Shown here piece by piece: positions 1 to 8,923 of a DNA stretch of 64,000 nucleotides. Source of the stretch: Deltaproteobacteria bacterium (GTDB lineage: Bacteria; Desulfobacterota; Binatia; UBA9968); contig SHYW01000003.1 of the NCBI GenBank assembly GCA_009692615.1, positions 1 through 64,000 of the forward strand, given 5' to 3'. A model generated the notes under the pieces. It had not been told where the DNA came from. It made no database searches and was given only the letters and a program-made list of their open reading frames with translations. Within the stretch, counting starts at the first letter, position 1. Every line of letters begins with the position of its first letter. Both the position numbers and the translations under genes were made by a program.

Positions 1-153
1 ACGCACACACTTGGCCTATATCGAACCAACTCCAACAAGGTGGGGTTCCGCTATGGCCAGGTTTCTAACTTACGACCTCAACCCAACGCACTACCCTGAC
101 ATAATCGCGTTGCTGTTAACATGACATATTGACGTTGCCACGACACGATTTTT

Positions 154-1884
154 TTAGTATTTTCCTCTAAGAATCGCGGTTTCTTCCTCGTGCAATTCGA
201 AGTCGCCGCCAGCTTCACGCAGCGCGACGCCGTATTGCGAACGGGCGCAGCCGATGGACACGTAGCCTTGGCGCACGTCTTCGAGAACTTTTTTCGGGTT
301 GCGTTTGAAGGGATTGCCGAGGCCGCCGCCGCCGGGCCGTTCGACGCGGATGGTGTCGCCTTGCCGCAAGCGATGGTCGCCGAAGCGCGATGGTAGATGC
401 TTGGCAGCGTTTGATTGTAGATTGACCACGCAGGCACCTTTGCCGCCTGGCAGACCCTCCTCGCTGCCGAATGGTTCGATGGCATGTTTGTCGGTGCGCA
501 TGGAGAAGCGCACTTCGTCGGCGAGAATCCGGTAGTCGCGAGCGAAGCCCAGGCCGCCACGCCATTCGCCGGCGCCGCCGGAGTCGGCGAGCATTTCAAA
601 GCGTTCCACTCGGGTGGGGAACTCCGACTCGATGATCTCGATGGGCGCGGTTTTGCAGTTGCTCAGATGGAAAGCCGTCGCCGACACGCCGTCTTTGCCC
701 GAGCGCGCGCCGGTGCCGCCGCTGAAGATTTCGTAATGGACATACGCGCGATTGGACTGCGCGTCGCGGCCGCCGAGCACCAAGGCGCCGCTGCCGGAGC
801 CGCCGGCGATGCGCTTGTCCGGCACGAAGGCCGCCAGGGCATTCAGGATCGCTTCGGCCGCGGTGAGCGCTGTCGGCATGTAAGTATTCACCGCCGCCGG
901 AAAGCGCGGATTGACCACGCTGCCGTCGCGGAAGGTCGCATCGATGCAGCGGGCGAGGCCTTGGTTGATCGGCAGGAAACGATCCACCAGCGCAACTAAA
1001 CAGTAGGCGCAAGCGGCGCGCACCAGTGGCGGGCGAATGTTCGCCGGCCCTTGAGTCTGATCGCTGCAGCCGCTGAAGTCGAAATGTAATCTGTCGCCGG
1101 TCTTGTTTACTTTGACATGAATGCGGATCGGCTTGGTGAGATCGATGCCGTCGTGATCGACGAAGCTTTCGCCTTCGGACTCGCCGTCCGGCCAACCGGC
1201 GATGGTCTGGCGCACGCGCCGTTCGGTATAAGCTGAAAGTTGTTCGGTGGACTCGACGATCGTCGCTTTGCCGTAGCGCTCCATGAGTTCGCAGACCCGT
1301 CGTTCGCCCAAGCGCGCCGCGCCGACCTGGCCGCGCAGGTCGCCGATCACCAGCGCCGCGGTGCGGCTGTTGGCGGCGATCATCGCTTCTATTTCTTTCA
1401 CCGGTTTGAGTTCGGCCATGAACTTCACCGGCGGCAGGTGCAAACCTTCTTGATAAATTTCCCGCGCGTTGCCGCTGCCGCTGCCGGGCACGGTGCCGCC
1501 GATGTCGCTCTTGTGCGCCATGTTGGCGGCGAAGCCGACCAATTCATTGTCAAAATAGATCGGTGTGAACACGCCCATGTCGGGCGCATGAGGGCTGCCG
1601 CCGAGATAAGGATGGTTGGTGATGAAGGCGTCGCCGGGATGAATTTCCTCTTGAGAAAAAGTTTTCAAGATCGCCGCGGCGCAGGCGGGAAAGGCGCCCA
1701 TGTGGAGCGGCAGAACGACGTGCTGGGCGATCACTTCGCCCTGGGTATTCAAGATCGCGCAGCTGGCGTCTTGGGATTCACGAATAATCGTCGAGTAGCC
1801 GGTGCGAAATAAACTGTTCTGCATCTCCTGGACGATGCCGGCCAGGCGCGCTTGGATGACTTGCAGGGTGATGGGATCGACCAT
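154..1884 (-). CDS. hyuB: hydantoinase B/oxoprolinase family subunit, copy 1
   Basis: The 576-aa product belongs to the HyuB family, which pairs with a HyuA-type ATPase subunit to form ATP-dependent hydantoinases or oxoprolinases and, in relatives, acetone or acetophenone carboxylases. It is full length: an N-terminal 'TLQVIQARLAGIVQEM' helix, 'ITNHPYLGGSPHAPDM' at residues 88-103, and a Gly-rich 'RPGGGGLGNP' near the end. I chose the ATG at 1884 because upstream codons lie inside a palindromic repeat and the second copy starts at the same place. It is last in the order hyuA-hyuB-hyuB and closely resembles the copy upstream, so a tandem duplication is likely. No Shine-Dalgarno is visible. The substrate cannot be told from sequence. 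Confidence 0.9.
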   Translation of the reverse strand: MVDPITLQVIQARLAGIVQEMQNSLFRTGYSTIIRESQDASCAILNTQGEVIAQHVVLPLHMGAFPACAAAILKTFSQEEIHPGDAFITNHPYLGGSPHAPDMGVFTPIYFDNELVGFAANMAHKSDIGGTVPGSGSGNAREIYQEGLHLPPVKFMAELKPVKEIEAMIAANSRTAALVIGDLRGQVGAARLGERRVCELMERYGKATIVESTEQLSAYTERRVRQTIAGWPDGESEGESFVDHDGIDLTKPIRIHVKVNKTGDRLHFDFSGCSDQTQGPANIRPPLVRAACAYCLVALVDRFLPINQGLARCIDATFRDGSVVNPRFPAAVNTYMPTALTAAEAILNALAAFVPDKRIAGGSGSGALVLGGRDAQSNRAYVHYEIFSGGTGARSGKDGVSATAFHLSNCKTAPIEIIESEFPTRVERFEMLADSGGAGEWRGGLGFARDYRILADEVRFSMRTDKHAIEPFGSEEGLPGGKGACVVNLQSNAAKHLPSRFGDHRLRQGDTIRVERPGGGGLGNPFKRNPKKVLEDVRQGYVSIGCARSQYGVALREAGGDFELHEEETAILRGKY

Positions 1885-1888
1885 GGGG

Positions 1889-1984
1889 TAGGCAATAGGC
1901 ATTAGGCAACAGGCAATAGTAGGAAAACCGGACAACGAATGACTGGCATCTTTCTGTTGCCTATTGCCTGTTGCCTGTTGCCTG
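1889..1984. repeat. GGCAAYAGGC palindromic intergenic repeat, copy 1
   Basis: Two arms (1889-1919 and 1954-1984), each built from near-identical GGCAAYAGGC units, are reverse complements over about 31 nt with 6 mismatches, around a 34-nt centre. The element fills the gap between the two hyuB genes. It supplies the last codons and the TAG stop (1961-1963) of the upstream hyuB, and it takes the place where the downstream hyuB would carry a ribosome-binding site. Confidence 0.85.
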
Positions 1985-3709
1985 CGCGCGCAGTGCGCTA
2001 GTTTGCTGCTGATTGATCACGTAATCCGCATCCGCGCTATCGATCGCCACGCGATAAACTTCCCGCGCGCGCGCTTGGGTCACGTAGCCGTTGCGCACGT
2101 CGTTTAAGACGCGCGCTGGGTCGCGGGTCAGTGGATCGCCTAGGCCGCCGCCGCCGGGGGTTTCTAGACTGAAGACTTCGCCGGGATGCATGACATGGTC
2201 GGAGAAGCGCGATGGGATCACGCGCTCGCCGGCTTTGCCGGGATTGAGCACGCAGTGGCCGGTCCTGCCATCGCTGCCGCCGTCGATGCCCTTGGGCGCG
2301 ACGCTGTGTTTGGTCGAGCGCAGCGAGAAACGCGCGTCGTTGTCGAGCATCTCGTATTCGCGGACGAAACCCAAGCCGCCTCGAAATGCTCCAGGGCCGC
2401 CGGAGTCGGCGATCAGTTCGAAGCGATTGACCCTGGTGGCGAATTCCGATTCGATGATTTCAATCGGCGCGATTTTGGCATTCGATTGATTGACATTGGT
2501 TCCCGACACGCCGTCCTTGCCGCTGCGGCCGCCGGAGCCGCCGCCAAAGATTTCATACTGCACATAACCCTTGCCGGTTTTGTTGCTGCGGCCGCCGATG
2601 ATGATCGACCGGCTGCTGCAGCCGTCGCCGACCTTTTTGTGCGGCGTGATTTGGCTCGAGGCTTCGAGCAGCGCCTCCACCAGGGCGTGGACGGTCGGAT
2701 TGTAAGTATTCACCGGCGCGGGAAAGATCGGGTTGACCACGCTGCCGTCGCGCACTTTGATTTCGATGCAGCGCGCCAAACCATAATTGATCGATAACGC
2801 CGGATCGACCAGGCAAGTCATCAGATAGGCGCAGGCGGCGCGCACGATGGTCGGGCGAATATTCGCCGGCCCCTTGGTCTGATCGGCGCTGCCGGTGAGA
2901 TCGAAGAGCACACGGTCGCCTTTTTTCTCCATGCGCACATGCAGACGCACGGGTTTGTCGAGTTCAACGCCGTCGCTGTCGACGAAGCGTTCGCCGGTGC
3001 CCTCGCCGTCGGGCCAGGAAGCGATTTCCTTGCGTACTTTGGCTTCGGTGAGGTCGAACAATTCATCGAAGGCGGTTAGAATCGTCTCTTTGCCGTAGCG
3101 CTCCATCATTTCTTGAAAGCGCCGTTCGCCCAGACGCGCCGCGCCGACTTGGCCGCGCAAATCGCCGATGACCAATTCCGGCGTGCGGCTGTTGGCGGCG
3201 ATCATCGCTTCGATGTCTTTGCTGATCTGCAACTTGTGCACGAATTTAATCGGCGGGACGTGCAGGCCTTCTTGATAAATTTCCCGCGCCTGACTCCAAC
3301 AGCTGCCCGGCACTGGCCCGCCGATGTCGCTCTTGTGCGCCAGGTTGGCGGCGAAGCCGACCCATTCGCCCTTAAAAAAAATCGGCGAGAGCACCGCCAT
3401 GTCGGGCGCGTGAGGACTGCCGCCAAGATAAGGATGGTTAGTAATGAAGGCATCGCCTTCATGGACTTCGTCGGCAGTGTAATTTTTTAAAATTCCCGCG
3501 GCGCAGGCGGGAAAGGCGCCCATGTGCAGCGGCAATACGACATGCTGCGCGACGACTTCGCCGGCGCGATTCAAGATCGCGCAGCTGGCGTCTTGCGATT
3601 CTCGAATGATCGTCGAGTAGCCGGTGCGGAACAAAGAGTTTTGCATCTCCTGGACGATGCCGGCCAGGCGCGCTTGGATAACTTGCAGGGTGACGGGATC
3701 GACGGTCAT
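1961..3709 (-). CDS. hyuB: hydantoinase B/oxoprolinase family subunit, copy 2
   Basis: This 582-aa HyuB family protein is full length and strongly similar to the neighbouring copy; the first 46 residues after the start are nearly identical. It carries the same 'ITNHPYLGGSPHAPDM' and 'GDLRGQVGAARLGERR' stretches and the Gly-rich C-terminal 'TPGGGGLGDP'. It lies 80 bp downstream of hyuA, so it is probably cotranscribed and supplies the large partner subunit. The ATG at 3709 has no visible Shine-Dalgarno, and the gap is filled by a strong hairpin. Its final seven residues (QATGNRQ) and stop are encoded by the GGCAAYAGGC repeat, so the original C-terminus may have been replaced when the repeat arrived. 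Two B subunits with one A subunit could form a heteromeric complex, but that is inference. Confidence 0.9.
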   Translation of the reverse strand: MTVDPVTLQVIQARLAGIVQEMQNSLFRTGYSTIIRESQDASCAILNRAGEVVAQHVVLPLHMGAFPACAAGILKNYTADEVHEGDAFITNHPYLGGSPHAPDMAVLSPIFFKGEWVGFAANLAHKSDIGGPVPGSCWSQAREIYQEGLHVPPIKFVHKLQISKDIEAMIAANSRTPELVIGDLRGQVGAARLGERRFQEMMERYGKETILTAFDELFDLTEAKVRKEIASWPDGEGTGERFVDSDGVELDKPVRLHVRMEKKGDRVLFDLTGSADQTKGPANIRPTIVRAACAYLMTCLVDPALSINYGLARCIEIKVRDGSVVNPIFPAPVNTYNPTVHALVEALLEASSQITPHKKVGDGCSSRSIIIGGRSNKTGKGYVQYEIFGGGSGGRSGKDGVSGTNVNQSNAKIAPIEIIESEFATRVNRFELIADSGGPGAFRGGLGFVREYEMLDNDARFSLRSTKHSVAPKGIDGGSDGRTGHCVLNPGKAGERVIPSRFSDHVMHPGEVFSLETPGGGGLGDPLTRDPARVLNDVRNGYVTQARAREVYRVAIDSADADYVINQQQTSALRAQATGNRQ

Positions 3710-3717
3710 GAATGGTT

Positions 3718-3790
3718 AGGCAACAGGCAATAGGCACCAGGCAATAGTAAGAATTCCGAACATCCTACTGTTGCCTATTGCCTGTTGCCT
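3718..3790. repeat. GGCAAYAGGC palindromic intergenic repeat, copy 2
   Basis: Arms at 3718-3740 and 3768-3790 pair over 23 bp with one mismatch around a 27-nt loop. The element belongs to the same family as 1889-1984 and fills almost the whole hyuA-hyuB gap, overlapping the hyuA TGA stop at 3790-3792 by one base. As RNA it would form a very stable hairpin just before the hyuB start codon. Confidence 0.9.
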
Positions 3791-5859
3791 CATGCCTTCT
3801 CCTTTATGATGATATTTCGATACTCATCCACGGCCGCTTCCTGTTCCGGCTGAATTACGGTCGTGGTGTCGAGTTGTTCGACGATGGCCGGGCCGGTGAT
3901 TCGATGTCCCGGCTCGAACAGGTCGCGGTTATAAACTTGGGTCATGAGCACGCCGTGTTCTTTACCGAAGAAGACTTTGCGCTCGCCGGTTTTCGCTGCT
4001 TCAACTTTTCGTCCGGTGACTTTTCCCGGCGACAGTTTCGCCTGGGGCACCAGGCCGAGGGAAATCAATCGCAGACTGACCAGCTCCACCGGTTCGCTCT
4101 CGGCTTTGTGGCCGGAGTTCTGCTCGTGCATGGTGTCGAAGCGGCCGCGCATGAGAGTCAGATCATGCCTGGTGAACGGCGGCATGGACGCGGGCACGGT
4201 GAGTTCGTAGCCTTGGCCGGCGTAGCGCAGATCGAGATAAGGTTCGATTTTGATTTCTTCGTCGCTGAAACCTTCGCTGTGCAGATCAGCTTTGGCGCGC
4301 TCGATCAACTGATGAAACATATGGTTGATCTCGGCTAAATCTAAATCGTCGAGGCCGACGAGTTTCGAGCGCACGTAGTCGTGCTTAACATCGGACATCA
4401 ACAGACCCAGAGCCGAGTGCACACCCGGTGTCAGAGGCACGAGCACCGATGGAATGCCGAGATCGAGCGCCATTCTGCCGGCGTGCATCGGCCCACCGCC
4501 GCCGAAGGCGACCAGCGTGAAGTCGCGGATGTCATAACCGCGCGCGGATGAAACCGCTTTGATCGCTTCTTCCATCTTGGCGTCGATGATTTTCAAGACG
4601 CCGTCGGCGGCTTCGAGCAAATCGAGCTTCAACGGCTTGGCGAGTTTTTCCTGCAAGACGCGCTCGGCTTTGGCTTTGTCGAGCTTCATGCGGCCGCCGA
4701 GAAAGTGATTGGGATCGAGGACGCCGCAGACCATATTCGCGTCCGTGACGGTGATGTTCTCGCCGCCGCGGTCGTAGCACACTGGGCCAGGATCGGCGCC
4801 GGCGCTATCGGGACCGACTTGCAAGCCGCCCACGGCGTCGATGCGCGCAATCGTCCCGCCGCCGGCGCTGACCGTATGAATGTCCAACATCGGCAGCGCA
4901 ATCGGTCGCAAATTTATTTTTCCCTGCGTCGTGATCACCGGATTGCCTTGATGGATCAGCGCGACATCGCAGCTCGTGCCGCCCATGTCGAAGGTGATGA
5001 TGTTGTTGATGCCGACCCGCTCGCAAGTTCCCATCGACGCGATGACGCCGCCGGCGGGGCCGGAGAGCACCGTCGCCACCGGTTTTTCCGCCGAGCCTTT
5101 AAAGGTCGACACGCCGCCGTTGGACTGCATGATGTAGAGTTTCGGCGTGGTGACGCCCAGCTCTCTCATTCGGCTTTCAAGGCGGCCCAAGTAGTTCGCC
5201 ATCACCGGCGCGATGTAGGCGTTGATCACCGTGGTGCTCAACCGATAGAACTCGCGGATCTGCGGCAGGACTTCGTAGGACAGCGATAGGCGTGCTTCGG
5301 GAAATTCCTCGGCGAACAGCTCTTTGATTTTCAGTTCATGGTCGGGATTCAAAAACGAAAAGAGAAAACAGACGGCGACCGATTGCACGCCTTTTTTCTT
5401 GAGGCTGCGCACAGCTTGGCGCGACGCTTCGACGTCGATCGCCTTCAGCGCGTTGCCTTTGAAGTCGACGCGCTCGGGAATTTCTTCGGTGAGATAAGGC
5501 GGCGCGAGCAATCTTGGCTTTTCGAAAAACAGATCGTAGGTCGCCGGGCCGTAGCCACGGGTCTGCTCCATCACTTCGTAAATGCCGCGAAAGCCCTGGG
5601 TGACCAGCAGGCCGGTCTTGGCGCCTTTTTCTTCGAGCAGCGTGTTGGTGCCGACCGTGGTGCCGTGGCAGAAAAACGACACGTCGCCGGCGGTGACGCC
5701 TTGATCGATCAGTTCTTTGACGCCGTTCAGTACGGCTTGAAACGGTTCCTTCGGTGTCGACGGCACTTTGGTGATGGCGATCTCGCCGTTGTCTTCGTTG
5801 AAGAAAACGAAATCGGAAAAGGTGCCGCCGGTGTCAACGGTAACTCGGTACTTGGACAT
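3790..5859 (-). CDS. hyuA: hydantoinase A/oxoprolinase family subunit
   Basis: The 689-aa product is a HyuA-type ATPase subunit of the ASKHA fold. The N-terminal phosphate-binding loop reads 'VDTGGTFSDF' (residues 8-17), a second nucleotide-site motif 'DMGGTSCDV' is near residue 290, and 'FGGGGPMHA' follows further on. The length is usual for the family. It phosphorylates or activates the substrate carbonyl while the HyuB subunits complete the reaction. It is first in the hyuA-hyuB-hyuB cluster. A terminator at 5929-5966 separates it from the BNR gene upstream, so it probably has its own promoter in 5860-5930, although I see no convincing -35/-10 pair there. Substrate class (hydantoin, oxoproline, ketone carboxylation) is undecided. 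Confidence 0.93.
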   Translation of the reverse strand: MSKYRVTVDTGGTFSDFVFFNEDNGEIAITKVPSTPKEPFQAVLNGVKELIDQGVTAGDVSFFCHGTTVGTNTLLEEKGAKTGLLVTQGFRGIYEVMEQTRGYGPATYDLFFEKPRLLAPPYLTEEIPERVDFKGNALKAIDVEASRQAVRSLKKKGVQSVAVCFLFSFLNPDHELKIKELFAEEFPEARLSLSYEVLPQIREFYRLSTTVINAYIAPVMANYLGRLESRMRELGVTTPKLYIMQSNGGVSTFKGSAEKPVATVLSGPAGGVIASMGTCERVGINNIITFDMGGTSCDVALIHQGNPVITTQGKINLRPIALPMLDIHTVSAGGGTIARIDAVGGLQVGPDSAGADPGPVCYDRGGENITVTDANMVCGVLDPNHFLGGRMKLDKAKAERVLQEKLAKPLKLDLLEAADGVLKIIDAKMEEAIKAVSSARGYDIRDFTLVAFGGGGPMHAGRMALDLGIPSVLVPLTPGVHSALGLLMSDVKHDYVRSKLVGLDDLDLAEINHMFHQLIERAKADLHSEGFSDEEIKIEPYLDLRYAGQGYELTVPASMPPFTRHDLTLMRGRFDTMHEQNSGHKAESEPVELVSLRLISLGLVPQAKLSPGKVTGRKVEAAKTGERKVFFGKEHGVLMTQVYNRDLFEPGHRITGPAIVEQLDTTTVIQPEQEAAVDEYRNIIIKEKA

Positions 5860-5928
5860 AGTCCGTTTCGTCTACCATGGAATTTTCACTGCTTCAATCT
5901 TAGTGCGTGCGCGCCGTGAGAGCGGAAC

Positions 5929-5966
5929 AAAAATGCCGCGCAGGCGGACGGCTGCGCGGCATTTTT
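5929..5966. terminator. bidirectional intrinsic terminator
   Basis: A perfect 10-bp stem (5933-5942 with 5953-5962, ATGCCGCGCA against TGCGCGGCAT) with a 10-nt loop is flanked by A5 on the left and T5 on the right, so it works as an intrinsic terminator on either strand. It lies 24 bp past the stop of the minus-strand BNR gene and should end that transcript before hyuA. Confidence 0.8.
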
Positions 5967-5989
5967 CTGCGGGTAAAATTTACGCTGAG

Positions 5990-7075
5990 CTACGCCGCTT
6001 GCACCAGCGCGCGGTAATGGCCGGCCTTGGAGATCGGCGGCAAACCTTTGACGATCACTTGCCAGCTGTCGCCGAGATCGTTGCTTGAGAAAATTTCGCC
6101 GGCGGTGGTGGCGGCATAGATCGCCGTCGAAGCGCCGGCTTCTTCTAAGCAGAAAGCTTCGATGCTCGCTTGCAGCCGGTCGGGTAAACCGTTTTTCAAA
6201 ATCTCCCAACTCTTGCCGCCGTCTTTGCTGCGCGAGATGCGCGCGCCGGCGAAGTGTGTATTGCGCCAAGTGCCCGGCGCGTCGTGGGCCGCGGTCATGA
6301 ACATCAACTTGGGATCGCTGGGACGAAACACGAAGCCGTCGGGATAACCGCCGATTTCATCTTCACGCCGGGTCCACTGTTCCCAGCTGGCGCCGGCTTG
6401 AGGGCTGGCGTAGAGGCCGCGGCCGGTGACGGCGTATAAAAATTTGCCGTTGCTCGGATGGATCATCAAACGATGCACGTCTTCATAGAGATCGGTGGCG
6501 CCAAGCTCTTGCCAATGCTCGCCGCCGTCGGTGCTCTGCAGCAAAGCGCCGACTTCGATGGCGGCGTACATGGTGGTCGGGTTGTCCGGATCAAAATTGA
6601 TATGCTTGACATGACCGATATGGGGCGGCGCGGGAAAACTCCACTTGGCGACGCTCGGCACCGAGCGCAGGTTGGGCAACTCAGTCCAGTTCATGCCGAG
6701 ATCGTCACTGACGAATAGATGGGCCGGTTCGGTTCCGGCGAAGACGCGCACGCGGCCGTTGATTTTTTTCGCCGCCAGCGAGTAGACGTTGTTTTGGGTC
6801 ATGCCGTTGTTGCGCGCTTCCCAGCTCTTGCCGCCGTCGGCGCTGACCAAGACGCCGCCCTGAAACGCGCCGGCGAAGATCAAGCCGCTTTCCGGTTCTT
6901 CGACGATGGCGCTCACATGTTTGTCGGTGACGGCACGATGAGCGATACGCCAATCGGACTTTGCCGAGTCGCGTTCGACCGAGATGGCGCCCTCGCGGCT
7001 GCCGATCAGGATTTGGTTCGACGGCGTGTTGGCCGAGTAAATGGTCGTGCCGCCGTGGGATAAAGCGATCGTCAT
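5990..7075 (-). CDS. BNR/Asp-box repeat beta-propeller protein (sialidase-like fold)
   Basis: The 361-aa protein holds several Asp-box type repeats: 'SADGGKSWE', 'SDDLGMNWTE', 'STDGGEHWQE', 'SKDGGKSWEI', 'SNDLGDSW'. This predicts a beta-propeller of the BNR/VPS10/exo-sialidase-like class. No signal peptide is visible, so it is probably cytoplasmic. I took the ATG at 7075, which follows GGAGG by 8 nt; the track of codons extends five residues upstream from a TTG that overlaps the ribosome-binding site. It is paralogous to the protein at 54231-55286, sharing an aromatic 'W-S-(F/Y)-P-x-P-P-H' segment. Members of this group are often called glycosyl hydrolases, but I see no catalytic tyrosine-glutamate set, so the function is unassigned. 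Confidence 0.75.
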   Translation of the reverse strand: MTIALSHGGTTIYSANTPSNQILIGSREGAISVERDSAKSDWRIAHRAVTDKHVSAIVEEPESGLIFAGAFQGGVLVSADGGKSWEARNNGMTQNNVYSLAAKKINGRVRVFAGTEPAHLFVSDDLGMNWTELPNLRSVPSVAKWSFPAPPHIGHVKHINFDPDNPTTMYAAIEVGALLQSTDGGEHWQELGATDLYEDVHRLMIHPSNGKFLYAVTGRGLYASPQAGASWEQWTRREDEIGGYPDGFVFRPSDPKLMFMTAAHDAPGTWRNTHFAGARISRSKDGGKSWEILKNGLPDRLQASIEAFCLEEAGASTAIYAATTAGEIFSSNDLGDSWQVIVKGLPPISKAGHYRALVQAA

Positions 7076-7402
7076 ATGCCTGCCCTCCAAATAAAAATGT
7101 AAAATGTAAATAATAGGTGCGGACTCGGCGGTAGCATTTCACTTCACCATTTTTCTGTCAAGCGAACCGTGGATTAGGTCGTGGCTCGGTTAGATTGCCG
7201 TGTCGGTACATGGTGTGAGTAAGATTTCTCGCTGCGCTCGAAATGACATATTTCCAACGGTTGTCATCCCGAACCCTTCGGCTACGCTCAGGATAAACTT
7301 CGTGAGGGATCTCGCTATGCTGAACCACTACCGTGGATTACCGCAGCGGATTTGACAGCCCGTCGGCTTTGTTGGAAGGTTCAGGTGAAGAGGAGAAACG
7401 CC
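7076..7402. other. divergent intergenic region with repeat fragments
   Basis: This 327-bp gap separates the divergent BNR gene and the damaged Rieske gene. About 7205-7322 holds fragments of a common genomic repeat: a TTCTCGCTGCGCTCGAAATG segment followed by GTCATCCCGAAC and CCCTTCGGCTACGCTCAGG. The last segment resembles the insert module seen inside other composite repeats of this window (8840, 12432, 21581). AGGAG at 7391-7395 serves the Rieske start. I see no gene or confident promoter. Confidence 0.6.
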
Positions 7403-8752
7403 ATGAATGCCGAAAGCATGTACCAAGCCGGCCAGGACGCAGTGCGCAACTTCACCAAAGATGAAAACGACGCGCTGACCAAAGTCGGGCCGGCGACTGT
7501 GATGGGCAACTTGTTTCGCCAATACTGGATACCAGTGACGCCGGCGGTGGATGTGCAGAGCCGGGCGGCAAGCCATTGCGGGTCAAACTGCTCGGCGAGG
7601 AACTGGTGTTGTTTCGCGCTAAAAATGGCCAATTGGGTTTGATCGGCGCTATTTGCCCGCATCGTTTGGCGCCGCTGTTTTATGGCCGGGTTGAAGACGA
7701 CGGCCTGCGCTGCATTTACCATGGCTGGAAATTTGCCCCCGGCGGAAAATGTTTGGAGATGCCGAATGTTCCCGCCGAGCTCGGCTTCACCGATCGGATT
7801 CACCATCCCGGTTATCCTTGCGTCGAACGCGGCGGCATTATTTGGACTTACATGGGACGGGCGCAAGAGTTGCCGGCGTTGCCGGATTTGGAATTTCTTC
7901 GGGTCGACGACGACGACCGGCAGTACCGATTAATTTTTTCAGGAGTGCAATTATCTTCAAGTGCTCGAAGGCGGCATCGATCCGACCCACGTCATGTGGC
8001 TGCACTCGCCCTACGATCTGGCGGACGAAGTGTTGACCGCCGCCAACCAGCCAGAGCAGCATAAAGCCGCCCAGCGCTCGGGCGCGCGCACGCCCCTCGA
8101 TGTCACCATCGCTGACACCGCCGGGGGATTTACTTACGGCGCCAAACGGCCGGCGGGCGAGGGCAAGAGTTTGTGGCGCGTCAATCAGTTCATCATGCCT
8201 TTTTACACCATGCCGCCGGGCGGCGATCAGAAGCAGGCGCGGGCTTATATTCCGGTGGACGATGAGAACTGCATCAAATGGCAGATCAAATGGTATCCCA
8301 GTAAAGCGATCAAGGCGGCGTCAAAAGAAAGTTTGCGCCCACCGTTTGCCGAAGAGGCCTACGATGCGCCGACCAACGCGCTGCCCTACGGCCACATTCG
8401 CACCCAGGCGAAGAAGTCGAATGATTACTTGATCGACTGGGAATTACACAAGGCGCGCCGCTTCGGCATCGCCGGGGTGAATCTGCAAGACGTTGCGGTC
8501 ACCGAGAACGAAGGACCGCTGCCGATTCTCGATCGCACCAAGGAAAATCTTTGCGCCGGCGATCTGACGGTGATCAAGGCGCGGCTCATGTTGCTCGAAG
8601 CGGCTCAGGCGTTGCGCGAACATGGCTCAACGCCCATCGGCGCCAACGATCCGAGCGTCTATCGCGTGCGCGGTAGCTCGGTGATCGTGCCGGACGACAT
8701 CGATTGGGTCGAAGGCGCGCGCGAGTCGGTGACCGTGCCGGCGGTGGGGTAG
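7403..8752 (+). pseudogene. Rieske [2Fe-2S] ring-hydroxylating oxygenase, broken by two frameshifts
   Basis: Three successive frames encode one Rieske oxygenase large subunit. The first (from ATG 7403, AGGAG 7 nt upstream) ends in 'PAVDV'; one base is missing near 7556-7560, where restoring a G gives 'QEPGGKPLRVKLLGEE'. The second frame has the Rieske centre 'CPHR' and 'CIYHGW'. It then breaks at the T6 run 7934-7939; removing one T gives 'FQECNYLQVLEGGIDPTHV', the normal approach to the mononuclear iron ligands. The third frame runs to 8752. The intact relative is at 11193-12416. Either this is a recent pseudogene or both indels are assembly errors; the near-perfect protein between the breaks favours a recent event or an error. 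Confidence 0.85.
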
Positions 8753-8759
8753 GAAGAAT

Positions 8760-8920
8760 TCACCACGGAGGACACAGAGGACACAGAGTAGGGGCCGGTC
8801 GCGACCGGCCCGGTCCTGGTTCGGAAAAATTAACCGCACCCTTCGACGTTGCTCAGGGCAATCGGGGCGCAAAGAGCGCAAAAAAAATTCTGACGTAGGG
8901 GCGACCGGCGGTCGCCCTTC
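8760..8920. repeat. composite palindromic repeat array A
   Basis: Five modules stand in series: CACCACGGAGGACACAGAGG (8761-8780); GTA followed by the perfect 20-nt palindrome GGGCCGGTCGCGACCGGCCC (8792-8811); CCGCA (8835-8839) followed by a CCCTTCG...CTCAGGG insert (8840-8868); CGCAAAGAGCGCAAA (8869-8883); and a second GTAGGGGC hairpin with arms 8899-8906 and 8910-8917. The same modules recur in this order at 21478-21620 and in part at 12426-12515 and 33376-33486. Confidence 0.85.
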
Positions 8921-8923
8921 CGA

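Noticed and set aside
484-999. Long open frames antisense to hyuB and similar antisense frames across the window
   Set aside because: They overlap well-supported genes in the GC-rich opposite frames and show no family features; they are codon-bias shadows.
1889-1984. GGCAAYAGGC tandem units as a CRISPR array
   Set aside because: Units are adjacent with no unique spacers and the two halves are inverted, so this is a palindrome, not a CRISPR.
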